A DNA stretch of 64,000 nt from Kalaharituber pfeilii (Eukaryota; Ascomycota; Pezizomycetes; Pezizales; Pezizaceae): NCBI GenBank assembly GCA_015179045.1, contig WHUZ01000087.1:124001-188000 (forward strand). Reading direction: 5' to 3'. Positions 33,360 to 43,974 of the stretch are shown here, piece after piece (within the stretch, counting starts at the first letter, position 1; each line of letters starts with the position of its first letter). Position numbers and translations under genes: made by a program. The notes beneath the pieces were generated by a model, which made no database searches, had not been told where the DNA came from, and was given only the letters and a program-made list of their open reading frames with translations.

Positions 33360-33942
33360 CATTACTCACATGCCGCCTCACATATCGGTCGCTCAATCGG
33401 TCGCTCAATCCGTCGCTCAATCGGTCGCTAAAATCGGTCCTGCAACCTGTTCACCCACCCTGTCGCTTGAATTAAAGAATTCATAAGATCGTTTTTATTA
33501 TCGTTGTTTGCGTACTATTGATGCATATAGTGAAGGGTTAACTTATGGTACTAAGGAGTTTCATTCACATATATATAAAGGTTATAGACAGGTACCAGAT
33601 AAAACGAAGTGGTAAAAGGGGGTATGCATAGGAAAATGTATATATTCTATTCTATTTTGGGTTAGCTATTTTCTTTTTTTGGTTAGTTTAACATGTACTA
33701 TACCATATTTAGCAGTTACGAAAAGTTGACATTTTTACCCATTCCCATATAAAACTTCTTATCTTTGATTTTCAAATCACGATGACAAAAAAGTAAATAA
33801 ATAGATATCACTTCAAATTATTATTTTTCATTCACTAGTCTATCATTTTTTGATTCAAAATCAATTTTATTATTTATTTTGGTTGTGACTTGAGTGTTGA
33901 AGTTGATGCGAAATTCACTCCGTGTACAGATGTCCCCAACCA
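33069..33942. mobile_element. 874-bp TIR element with TA target site
   Basis: TGGTTGGGGACATCTGTAC at 33069 and its inverse ending at 33942, each next to TA (33067-33068, 33943-33944). The interior has no transposase. Part is AT-rich (about 33640-33900), and an F1 copy has inserted. Probably a mariner-type MITE. Confidence 0.75.
33329..33378 (-). mobile_element. ultra-short F1 copy with 12-bp TSD
   Basis: Poly-T plus TATGTCATTACTCACATGCC: only about 23 nt of body. TSD CACATATCGGTC at 33317-33328 and 33379-33390. It is followed by CGGTCGCTCAAT repeats. Confidence 0.92.
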
Positions 33943-35892
33943 TACTACTGATACGACATTGTGGGCAAAATTGTAGCGGTAAGGAAATAGCTTAGCCTTT
34001 TATATAGTACTTGGTACTGAATCTATCGAGATCTCATATTTCAAACTTCATCGGCAATGCGCCACATTGATGCATCGTTCAACCCATCTACCGATGACTT
34101 CATCAGGAAAGAAAAAAGTGCGTCAGGAAGCCATATAGGCGCGTCCCAGGACCGTCTTGTCTTTTTTGCGTCATGCGCGTCCTGACGTTGGTGCTATGAG
34201 TTCAATGCCAGGCTACAACTATTGATATTATGTGTCCAGACGCACATCTAAACTACTATTGTCAGGACGCAACACCACCACTATACTGCCAGGACGCAAT
34301 TGCATTACTGTGCTGTCAAGGCGCAATTGTATTTCTATACTTTCAGGACACAATTTCACCTGTATACTGCCAGGACGCAATTGCAATAATGTAAAATCGG
34401 GACGCAATTGCATTACTGTGCTGTCAAGGCGCCATTGTAGTTCTATACTGTCAGGACAATTTTACCTCTATACTGCCAGGACACAATTACAATAACTGTA
34501 TAATAGGGATGCAATTGTATTACTATACTGTCAGGATACAATTACAATACTATGTGGTTGGGGCTCTGCGCCTTTCTAGGTCCTGACCCAATTTAATTTA
34601 TCTTTTAGAGAATATATTCATTCTATATACATGCCAATATCAATAAATCTATATCAAAGGGCCTGCTATGCTACGCCATTGTGCAATGCCACGCAAATGG
34701 CACCATACTGCGTCGAATGCTGCCAGGCTGAGCGGATGCTGTCAAGCTGCGCGTATATTGCCATGCTGCGCGAATGCTGCCACACGCGAGAGGTTAGCCT
34801 TGCCACGACGCGATGAGCATAATACCGCAACTCACCTTGCTGGCATGCTGCTTAAATGCTGCCATGCTGCGTAAATGCTGCTATGCTGCGTGAATGCTAC
34901 CATACTGCGTGAATGCTGCCATACCGCGTGAATGCTGCCACACGCGAGAGGTTAGCCTTGCCACGGCTGGATGAGCATGATACCACAACTCACCTTGTGC
35001 GTGAATGCTGCCATGCTGCGTGGGTCCTGCCACACGCGAGAGGTTAGTCTTGCCACGACGCGATGAGCATGATACCCGAACTCACCTTACTGCCATGCTG
35101 CTAAAATGCTGCGATGCTGCGTGAATGCTACCATGATGCGTAAATGCTGCCATGCTGCGTGAATGCTGCCACACGCGAGAGGTTAGCCTTGCCACAACGT
35201 GATGAGCATGATGGCACAACTCACCTTACTGCCGTGCTGCGTGAATGCCGCCATGTGGGATGTATTCTGCCATACATGAGAGGTTAACTTTGCCACTACG
35301 CGACGAACATCACACCGAACTCACCTTGCTACCATGCTGCGCCAATGCTGCCATAGTGTCGAGCTCTCATGCTGTTGGGTGTCTAGTCTCGCAAGCTGTG
35401 GAGGTGTCAAGTTGTCGAGCTGCTATCCACGAGAAGTTAGCAATCAGCGGCGCACGTCGCGTGAGCGAATGGACTCAAGTGCACCTACCTGCCGAATCTC
35501 CTTTTTTGCTTTGGACAGTGATTTCTGTTATTTATTCCTGTTAGCCATGAAAAGAGATGAAAGGCTAACTGCTTACCTGTTATCCAGTCATTTTATTATC
35601 AAGTAGTTTGCTGTTTTGCAATACCTCTGTTGTAGCGGTAGTTGTCTTCAAAAGCAGGAGACAAGAAAGGGAGAGCATAACAGTGATACTATAGAAGTCC
35701 TTCCTACCTGTCGACCTCCTACTGCGCACGGCTGAGGCGGGTAATGTCGGAAATACAAGAGGCCTGTGCACAATGGCAACTGTAGATCATGCATATCCCG
35801 TTTTGCAGCAGCTCTCCAAGCTCGCATAGGTCTAACACAGCCTTGAACCAGACAACGGCCTAACAAGCCTTTCAAGCAACTTCACATATAGT

Positions 35893-35954
35893 TTTTTTTT
35901 TTTTTTTACTTGCATGTCGCCCTGTGGGCTATGGCGAGACTAGGTACAAAAGAA
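35893..35954 (-). mobile_element. F1 copy in the foldback centre
   Basis: Poly-T, ACTTGCATGTCGCCCTGTGG, GCTATGGCGAGACTAGGTAC. Imperfect TSD CACATA(TA/G)GTT. The stem has a G:U-type change (CTTGC/GCGAG). Confidence 0.75.
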
Positions 35955-36053
35955 CACATAGGTTCCACTACTACGTTGCTCATTCCAGGTCTATGTATGT
36001 TTGAAGCCTTGCATTTACATGATAGAAATTATACAAGCTTTACCACCGTATGA

Positions 36054-36374
36054 CTACTAGACAGAAAAATAAGTATTTGGACAGGGGATAAATGCATATT
36101 CATGCGCCATGCAGTATTCGGCAGAAACTAGCATATTTTCGTATGCTTGGCTGGTGATAGCGTCCATATTTCGTGATAGGGTGTCCATTCATTATGTAAG
36201 AAAGTATTTGGACAGCTGACGTGATGAAATTTGGACAGCTGACATAATGAATTTGGACTTTCACACCTATTCTTTCTTGCCAAGCATACAAAAATATGCT
36301 AGTTTCCGCCAAATACCGCATAGCGCATAATATGCATTATCCCCTGTCCAAATACTTATTTTTCTGTCTAGTAG
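36054..36374. mobile_element. Tc1-like MITE with ~95-bp inverted repeats
   Basis: Starts CTACTAGACAGAAAAATAAG then TATTTGGACAGGGG and ends with the inverse at 36374. GTATTTGGACA is a typical Tc1/mariner terminal phrase. There is no coding frame. It sits in the centre of the foldback element. Confidence 0.75.
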
Positions 36375-38659
36375 AAGTGAGATAGATTACTATAACAAGT
36401 AATTTCCCACTCCACAACACATGCACTCACATGTGAGTGGCTGTACTCGCTACCAGTCGCAGAAGCGCGACTGTTGGAGCGGTCTGTGGAGAAAGGATTT
36501 TCTGCAGCCGGACGGACCCTTGCACGGTCCTTACAACCATGCACTTGAGGGAAACTTTATGCTGATAGCGAGTACTACTTGGCATGGTGCACAGACCGGG
36601 TGCTGGTAAAAGTAACTCCAACCGAGCCTTCTGGGCTTGCTAGTAGCAGATTGACACTGAGGAGAAATCAGAGAGACTCCTCTAGTATCACTGTTATCTA
36701 CTCCCTCTTTCGGTCTCCTGCTCATAACAACGCCTACCACTACAACAGAGGTATTGCAAAACACCAAACTACTTGACAACAAAATGACTGGGTGATGGGT
36801 AAGCAGATAGCCTCTCATCTCTTTGCACAGCTGACAGAGAATGAATAAAAGAAATCGCTGTCCATAGCGAAAAAGAGACTTCGCAGGTGAGTGTATCTGA
36901 GTCCATTCGCTCACGCGTCGCTGCTGATTGCTAACTTCTCGTGGATGGCAGGTAAACAGCTCGATGCTCAACAGTATGGCAGCACATGAGTACCATAGCA
37001 GCGCAGTAGCAAGGTGAGTCCTAGCATCATACCTATCATGCCTGTGGTAATTCTAACTTCTCGAATACGGCAGCAGTCGCACAGTATGGTAGTATTCACG
37101 TAGTATGGCAGCAAGGTGAGGTTTGCCATTATGCTTATCGGGTGGTGGTAAGACTAACCTCTCGCGTGTTGTAGAATATATTTCCGTATGGTAACATTCA
37201 CGCAGCATGACAGCAAGGTGAGTTGTGGTATCATGCTCATCGCGTCGTGGCAAGGCTAACCTCTCGCGTGTGGCAGCATTCACGCGGCATGGCAGCATTC
37301 ACGCGGTATGGTAGCATCCACGCAGCATAGCAGCATTTACGCAGCATGGTAGCATTCACGTAGCATAGCAGCATTTACGCAGCAGGGTAGCATTCACACG
37401 GTATGGCAGCATTCACGCACTGTGGTAGCATTCACGCAGCATAGCAGCATTTGCGCAGCGTGGCAGTAAGGTGAGTTGTAGTATCATTCTCATCGCGTCG
37501 TGGCAAGGCTAACCTCTCGCATGTGGCAGAAGACATCCCACATGGCAGCATTCGCGCAGCATGGCAGCATTCACATAGCACGGCAGCATTTACGCAGCAT
37601 GGCAGCAAGGTGAGTTGTGGTGTCATGCTCATCACGTCGTGGCAAGGCTAACCTCTCGCATGTGGCAGCATTCACGCAGCATGGTAGTATTTACGCAGTA
37701 CAACATGACAGCATTCACGCAGCATGGCACCAAGGTGAGTTGTGGTTTCATGCTCATCGCGCCGTGGCAAGGCTAACCTCTCGTATGTGGCAGAACATTC
37801 GCGCAGCATGGCAGCATTCGACGGAGTACAGCAGCATTCGCGTACCACGGCAGCATTCGCGCACCATGGCAGCATTCACGCAGCATGACAGCGAGGTGAG
37901 TTGTGGTATCATGCTCATCGCGTCGTGGCAAGGGTAACCTCTCACGTGTGGCAGAATACACCCCTTATGGCAGCATTTACGCAGCACGGCAGCAAGGTGG
38001 GTTGTGGCATCATGCTCGTCGCGTCGTGGCAAGGCTAACCTCTCGCGTGTGGCAGCATTTACGCAGCATGGCAGCATTCGCGCAGCATGGCAGCATTCAA
38101 CGCAGTACAGCAGCATTCGCGCAGCACGGCAGCATTCACGCAGCACGGCAGCATTCACGCAGCATGGCAGCATTCGCGTGCTATGGCAGCCTACGCGTAG
38201 GATGCATGACAGCATCGACGTAGCATAGCAGGCCCTTCAGTGTAGAAGCCTTTGATACTTTAGCATGTATATAGAATGAATATACTATTTTGATGAGTGG
38301 ATACATTGGATGTGGATGTAGACATATAGAAGGCACTGCCTCCCAACTATACAGGATTACAATTGCGTCCTGACCGTACAGCTATGCAATTGCGTCCTGA
38401 CCGTACAGCTGTGCAATTGCCTCCTGAAAGAGTACAGCAATACAATGGCGTCCTGACAGTACAGTTCTACAATTGCGTCCCGACAGTACAGTTCTACAAT
38501 TGCGTCCTGACTATACAGCTGCGCAATTGCCTCCTGACAGTACAGCAATACAATGGCGTCCTGACAGTACAGTTCTACAATTGCGTCCTGACAATGGAAT
38601 GCCAGATATGTGTCTGGAAGTGAACAGCAAAGGTCTGCATCTAGACACCACATTTTAAC

Positions 38660-39175
38660 TCTAGCTTCCGGGTATTGACAGCAGCAATTCGGTACCCAGG
38701 CATAGCAGTCAGAGGGCTGCGCACCCCGGGTGGCAAGTCTGCGTCAGAGGCGCTAGTGGCGTCTGACGCACAGGACCGCAAAAATTTTCCGTTCCTGATG
38801 TGTTGGTGAACGGTTCGGGTCCGCGCCACATTAGTGAATGGATTGAACCAAGCAGCAGCTTGAACCATTCGGCAAGGTTGGTGGATAGGCTTACACATTG
38901 GCCAATGCTATCCATCGGCGTTGCAAAAGCAAAAGATAGCATCCATTACTGTGGTAGCGAGAGTACCGGAGCGATGAAAGAGCTGGTAGAACAGTATACG
39001 AGTACAAAAGCGTACAGAGGAGGTCTGTCAAAGACAACAGTATCAATTGAGCTTACCTGCCACTCGAGCCACCGACCGATGAGAAGATCTCTCTTAGCGA
39101 ATACGAATGCGAAAGCCAGTGCGATAGACTGAATCATTCTGCTTGACGCAAGGGCAACATATACGTAGAAGTGGC
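38660..39175. other. non-coding
   Basis: Right flank of the foldback element. GCGTCAGAGGCGC and GCGTCTGACGCAC form a short imperfect palindrome near 38735-38772. No gene recognised. Confidence 0.3.
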
Positions 39176-39189
39176 GTTCAAGTCCTGTA

Positions 39190-39248
39190 ATCGCCATAGC
39201 CCCTAGGGCGGCACGCGATTAATGATATATATAAAAAAAAAAAAAAAA
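39190..39248 (+). mobile_element. F1 copy with 14-bp TSD
   Basis: ATCGCCATAGCCCCTAGGGC, GGCACGCGATTAATGATAT and poly-A. TSD GTTCAAGTCCTGTA at 39176-39189 and 39249-39262. The copy begins exactly at the first base of the outer stem. Confidence 0.95.
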
Positions 39249-39312
39249 GTTCAAGTCCTGTATGTTGGTGCGTGAACTAAGTATATATGTGGCGGTTCAA
39301 TGGACACGTGAC

Positions 39313-40557
39313 ATCTTCCTGGACAACAACCACCTCAGGACGAGCGTTTGGAAGCGACTCCACAACCACAACGTCCCCCCCGCTGAAACCCACATAGATC
39401 GAAAGCTCTCGGCGAGCCGAGTACTTTGATCTAATTTTTATTCCCAAATACGGTTTTCCCCCGAGGGGTTAAATCGCGAGGAATTCTCAGCTCAACACCT
39501 CGTTGCCAACACATCAACCACGCTAAGCCGGCGCCAAGCACCAATCAGCCCACACGGATTAGAGAAAACAGCCAACCAAATGCCAAAGGGAAAGAAGACA
39601 AAATCGACGGCTCCGCCCCCCCCTCCCCCGGTAGCGGAGACAGACAAAAAGACATGGCAAGAGGCATGGGGGGACGCCCTCATAGACATATGGCAGTTTG
39701 AAACCAAAGACGAGAACCTCCCAAAGGAGGGAGCGAGGCTGATTGTCACGTTTGTGCCTGGATCGATCATCGTACGGGCACTCCAGCCCAACGAGCCCAT
39801 ACCACGGCCACCACAGCCACTGGGGCTCAGCCCCATCACGACCGCAGAAACCGAGCCGGTCGAGCCACCACCACCACCACCACCACCACCGCCACCACCG
39901 CCACCAGCCCCACAGTTCAGCCCCATCACGTGGGTTGAATCCCAACCGGAGGCCCCCCAAGGAGGAAGAGGAAGGGCAAGAAGCCATCGCCCCAGACAAC
40001 ACAAGCTTCCTCTCCGGCGGCTCCCGCAGCCCCACCCACAACGCCGATCACGACCCCGGCCCTGACGACCAACACAAACCTCCCCCGCAATAGCCCACGC
40101 CCCCGCCCCCGCCCCCAACGACTCCAGACAAACCAAAAGGCACAATACGGCCTCGTCATACACGGCGTCGCCTTGAGAAAAGACCTCCACAAGGTAAGAA
40201 AGTGGATGGAATCAGACAACAAGGAGTTGGGCGAGACAACGGGCATCAGGTGGCTCCGAAAAAAGACTACCCTGTTAGACGAAGGAAAGAAGACAAGCTC
40301 GGTGGTCCTGTACCTGAAGACACAAAGGGAGGTTGGGAAGATCAGGCTTGGAGGAAGGTGGTTGCGCGCGGAGACGTACGAGCAGGACAGAGGGAAGAAA
40401 TAGGCTCGAGGCATCTCCCCACCCCACCCGAAACACTCTGAATACCTCGGGAAACACATGTAGTTAAGGATTTCTTTTGTTCTGAATTTTGTACCTAAAC
40501 ATCGTCATAGCCCATAGGGCGGCATACGATCAATGAAATAAAAAAAAAAAAAAAAAA
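39313..40557 (+). mobile_element. ORF1-only retroelement (element A) with F1 3' end
   Basis: It starts ATCTTCCTGGACAACAACCA, carries about 270 bp of leader, a gag-like ORF1 region (39580-40403), then ACATGTAGTTAAGG, the F1 hairpin (ATCGT...ACGAT) and poly-A. A perfect 13-bp TSD ATGGACACGTGAC lies at 39300-39312 and 40558-40570. No reverse transcriptase or endonuclease sequence is present. It is therefore a non-autonomous 'half-LINE', or a LINE that lost ORF2 before moving. Confidence 0.85.
39580..40403 (+). pseudogene. LINE ORF1/gag-like protein of element A, frames shifted
   Basis: ATG 39580 opens MPKGKKTKSTAPPPPPP, then WQEAWGDALIDIWQFETKD and GARLIVTFVPGSIIVRA, followed by long Pro runs. 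After frame changes in the Pro/GC-rich part, the conserved C-terminal domain appears: QYGLVIHGVALRKDLHKVRK, KTSSVVLYLKTQREVGKIRL, GGRWLRAETYEQDRGKK, stop at 40403. The same domain is found in element B (SSVVIYLEGEVE) and at the end of the ORF1 at 58266-58925, so it is the ORF1 nucleic-acid-binding domain of this LINE group (inference from position and similarity). Confidence 0.65.
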
Positions 40558-40570
40558 ATGGACACGTGAC

Positions 40571-40583
40571 GGCAAGCGAGTAT

Positions 40584-40620
<37 letters not shown>
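40571..40620 (+). mobile_element. ultra-short F1 copy at the same target as element A
   Basis: Only GGCAAGCGAGTATTGATTT plus poly-A, followed by a third ATGGACACGTGAC at 40621-40633. The body is about 19 nt. Confidence 0.92.
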
Positions 40621-40624
<4 letters not shown>

Positions 40625-40633
40625 ACACGTGAC

Positions 40634-41579
40634 TAATAATACCAATTTCCTTTGATGTCGGTCTAAGGTTTCACGATACAAATATGTCCTCAACCAATGA
40701 AAAAAGTGTAAACAGCCGTTAGATCGTAGAGAACGCGAGGTAGCTGTAACAGTTCATGATCTTAACACCATATTACCTGAAACAATCATTTGGCCTGTTC
40801 AGGTCGAGAAAACGTTTTCAAAGCCAGCAAACTCCTGTTCAATGCCATTAGTGTTTTTAATGTTTAACCTTGCGATAACGAAAAACAAAAATCGGGCTCT
40901 GTTTTTTTGTTATAGCAAGGTTTTCGCTATAACGAGTTTCGTTACAGCAAGGTTGGACTGAGTTACGTAACCCCGCATACAGGCTACCATCCTATGCCAG
41001 GGACACTAGTAGTTGTCACTGAACAACGGAGAATGGCTACCAGAAAGTACCACTACTAATGAGGCGCTTTTAGTGCCTTGGCCCCTTAGCTCATTGGTCT
41101 GTTGACCCGGTACCAACGTAACGCCTGTTACCGGTCTAACGCTAGTAACCTAGACTACTTTGCTGCAGACACCCCGCATTATCTCGCGCAGCACCTGCGC
41201 ATTCACATCCAGTGCGTATCTACAAACACAAATAACGTACACATATCCTATTCATATTTATGTCTTCATCTATTTTCTTCAAATCTAAATTAGAGTCTGA
41301 ATCTGAATTAAAAATCATAAGTGTCATGATAGCATTTACGTCACTCGTAAGCGCCTGTTGTATTACTGCTCGTTGACTTAGAGAGGGCATGTTGCACGTA
41401 AAGTTGATATGCGTATGCAATGTTGTGGGACATATTCGTGGTAATTCAGATTACTTACCAATAAATTTCGCGAGGGTAAAAGGGGTACCTCACGACACCT
41501 GCCTAGTTTGGTTGGCGTATTTTCTCTGGTAGTCATTCTCAGTTGTTCAGTGACAACCACTAGGTACTGTAGTTGCGTA
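40634..41579. other. non-coding with a pogo/Tigger-like terminus
   Basis: Read from 40961 leftward on the minus strand: CAGTCCAACCTTGCTGTAAC, then AACTCGTTATAGCGAAAACC and an inverse-repeated CTTGC(T)ATAAC motif down to about 40868. This is the style of pogo/Tigger termini (CAGT..., TATAACGA motifs). The partner end was not found. The rest is non-coding. Confidence 0.4.
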
Positions 41580-41660
41580 ACTAAACACCTCGCCATAGCC
41601 CATAGGGCGGCATGCGAGTACTGATATATTAAAAAAAAGAAAAAAAAAAGAGAAAAAAAA
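41580..41660 (+). mobile_element. F1 copy
   Basis: ACCTCGCCATAGCCCATAGG, GCGGCATGCGAGTACTGAT and an A-rich tail with G's. Stem CTCGC/GCGAG. TSD not clear. Confidence 0.78.
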
Positions 41661-41882
41661 ATTTGACGGTACTGAAAACGCCTCGATTTCGAGACTGCCT
41701 CAATTTGGGGGTGAACGCGCTTCTTTAACTAGAGTAGTTTACGGACCTATAGTATCAGACACTGTGGCTAAATTAAGAACTGATGGCGTTGTGAAGAAGG
41801 CGACAGAATGGCAGCTTGGGACTGGAACGCACGTGGAGATAAGGACGGCACGTGAGACGTTTCATCAATATCATAATGTTTT

Positions 41883-41965
41883 ACATGTACCTAAACATCG
41901 CCATAGCCCCTAGGGCGGCAAGCGATTAATGATAGATAAAAATAAAAAAAATAAATAAAAAAAAA
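41883..41965 (+). mobile_element. F1 copy with upstream segment
   Basis: ACATGTACCTAAACATCGCC, CGGCAAGCGATTAATGATAG and an A-rich tail with T interruptions. A weak ATGTA duplication. Confidence 0.78.
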
Positions 41966-42475
41966 ATGTATATAGACCTTCGGTACTGTAGGGTTTGTTC
42001 AATGAACAAACCTCTTCTCCTTTCTTTTGATTAGTGGATACTACCTGTTTTATCTTACAGCGTTCAACAGGAGTCTGTGAGTTTTCTGTTAGCATCGAAA
42101 GATTTTCTTTCTCATTCTGGTCGGCTCGCGAATCCGGTGCAATCGTGAATTAAACTTTTTTACGCCCCTAGATGAAAGGGTTTTCTACACCAATAATGGA
42201 ATTTTTCACACAGCGTCGTTGATTTTAATTCTCTTCTATCATGCTGCTAGGATCTATGCAATGTATATCCTCCGTAGTCCTCAGTAGACAAAGTAGCCAG
42301 AATACCCTAACCATGTACATAGGGCATGAGGTTGCCCTGCGACCCGTTGACGTCCATTGACGACCTCCACAGATATCCGACATACAAGCTAGCTCTGAAC
42401 TGTCATATCCGATCAGACATTACCACACGATACCAACACATCCATACATACAGTGATCCGTAAAAAGTCTTGGAG
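41966..42475. other. non-coding
   Basis: Nothing recognised. Confidence 0.3.
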
Positions 42476-42563
42476 ATAGTGAGCGGCACGAGCCGAGCCA
42501 GCTCGAGCTCGACTGATCTTGAGCTCGAGCTTGAGACAGCCAAAATCACGCTAGTGTTTCTCT

Positions 42564-42602
42564 TTTTTTTTTTTTTTTTTTTTACCATTACTCGCATGCC
42601 GC
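42564..42602 (-). mobile_element. ultra-short F1 copy with TSD
   Basis: Poly-T plus ACCATTACTCGCATGCCGC, a 19-nt body. TSD AGTGTTTCTCT at 42553-42563 and 42603-42613. Confidence 0.92.
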
Positions 42603-42694
42603 AGTGTTTCTCTTGACAGCTCGCTAAAATGCTTAGCTAGTGCAGGGTTTCATAAACTGTAAATACCTAACATGGTAATAAATTAGAGACTCGG

Positions 42695-42750
42695 TTCATC
42701 TATGTACTTAAACATCGCCATAGCCCACAGGGCGGCACGCGATTAATGAA

Positions 42751-42785
<35 letters not shown>
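42695..42785 (+). mobile_element. F1 copy with 10-bp TSD
   Basis: TTCATCTATGTACTTAAACA, the hairpin ATCGC...GCGAT, then about 45 A's. TSD AGAGACTCGG at 42685-42694 and 42786-42795. Confidence 0.92.
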
Positions 42786-42789
<4 letters not shown>

Positions 42790-42827
42790 ACTCGGAGCTC
42801 ATTCCGACCTGCCAACAACTTCTATAA

Positions 42828-43854
42828 ATATCAAAAGTGGTTCAATTACATAGACCTATATCAAGTCTTTTATGTTTAATATCTCTCAAGGTCTTTAGAA
42901 GGTAAGTTGCATATTGAAAGAGTGTATATTAGGCCTCTCTATTCTCTCTATCCTCTTGAAATTCTTTTCTCTTTACTACTACCCAATATCAAGACTTCGA
43001 GACTCATACTATGCTTCGAGACCCTTAATCCTCATACTACACTTCAAGATTCTTGTTCCTTATACTACATTAGCAATTTATCAATATGAGAACCAATTCT
43101 ATATCAATTTACAATGCCTTTCTTGCCAGCCTAACTGGCCAATATTCTTTAGTTAAAGATTAGCATACTGTTTTGAACTTTTATCATCATAGTTACCTGT
43201 ATGAAAGATGTATGATTTTGCGGTGAAAAATATCAGATAATGAGCACGAAATTTTATATGTGTGTATTGTTTCAAGACTTGGCACGTCAAAAGCTGTACA
43301 ACAACCAGATCCATATTACTTTACTATTTTCGGAAGTCACATGCATCAGTTCCACTTTCGCGTCAGCTAGTAAACACCACAGAATTAAAGTAACGAATAC
43401 TATTTGAGATGATGGTTCCAACAAAGCGAGCTAAACCAGAGGGCTTTTCCGAAACACGTATCGTGAACTCCTTTGCCGCTTTCTTATCTCAACAAATTCA
43501 CCAATCAAACTAGCAGAAAAGGCATCATTTCTAGAGCTCCTCCATCCCAAAGTTCGAGCTGGGATGTCGCCAAATCTAGACCGCATGGCATGAGAGTATT
43601 TAGCAATACCTGCCTCCTCTGTCCCCTCCGATTAGATATTCTCGCAGGTAAGTATTTCAACATAATACTATCTCTAGCTAAGCTGACAATTTACTACAGG
43701 CAGGCGAAGTTCTCAACACACGCTGAAACAGAATGGAAGGTAAGACTATGAGCGCTATCATGTGCTACTGAATTTAGCAGATAGCAGTGATGAGGATGAA
43801 GCTGTAGAATAGTTTAGATTAGTTATTAATATCATGTAATCAAGGCTCGCTGGC
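42828..43854. other. AT-leaning non-coding region
   Basis: Short pyrimidine-rich repeats (CTTCGAGAC, CATACTACACTTCAAGA) lie around 42990-43070. No gene could be supported on either strand. Confidence 0.3.
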
Positions 43855-43966
43855 TCGAGCCCACCTTCCATTTGACGAGCTCGGCTCGAGCCGAGCTCAC
43901 TTACTCACGAGCTGGCTCGAGCTCACCCTCCAGCTCGGCTCGAGCTAGCTCGTGCCGCTCACTACT
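43855..43966. mobile_element. hAT-like MITE fragment
   Basis: GAGCTCGGCTCGAGCCGAGC repeats and a terminal AGCTCGTGCCGCTCACTA, matching the ends of the MITE at 49608-49937. Confidence 0.6.
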
Positions 43967-43974
43967 TGGAGATT

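Larger units (their letters stand above)
34233..38620. mobile_element. foldback-like element with ~1.5-1.9 kb inverted arms of tandem repeats
   Basis: The left arm (34233 to ~35710) and right arm (~36665 to 38620) are inverse copies. In order from outside: 27-34 bp units (CAGGACGCAATTGCATTACT; inverse at 38355-38600); a unique strip (ATTCATTCTATATACATGC; inverse around 38270); 45-120 bp units with CATGCTGCGTGAATGCTGCC and ACGCGAGAGGTTAGCCTTGC (34640-35390; inverse 36985-38240); and an inner strip with ACGAGAAGTTAGCAATCAGC (35440; inverse about 36940). No transposase was seen in the ~950-bp centre. The outermost ends and TSD are not resolved. Met/Cys/Arg-rich frames in the arms are repeat artefacts. 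Confidence 0.78.
42476..42827. mobile_element. hAT-like MITE with two F1 copies nested in it
   Basis: The left end is TAGTGAGCGGCACGAGCC (about 42479). The interior GTTTCATAAACTGTAAATAC and CATTCCGACCTGCCAACAAC matches the 49608-49937 element in inverse order. The right end has been lost. F1 copies at 42564 and 42695 inserted afterwards. Confidence 0.7.

Noticed and set aside
34640..35240. Regularly spaced repeats recalling a CRISPR array
   Set aside because: Eukaryotic context, variable unit length, no cas genes, and the repeats form inverted arms of a foldback element.
34631..38230. Cys/Arg/Met-rich small frames
   Set aside because: All derive from the GCTGCCATGCTGCG repeat units on either strand.
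39492..40190. Long minus-strand Gly/Trp-rich frame
   Set aside because: Antisense of the Pro-rich linker of the element A ORF1.
41080..41140. Possible tRNA start (GGCCCCTTAGCTCATTGG)
   Set aside because: No B-box or T-arm follows.
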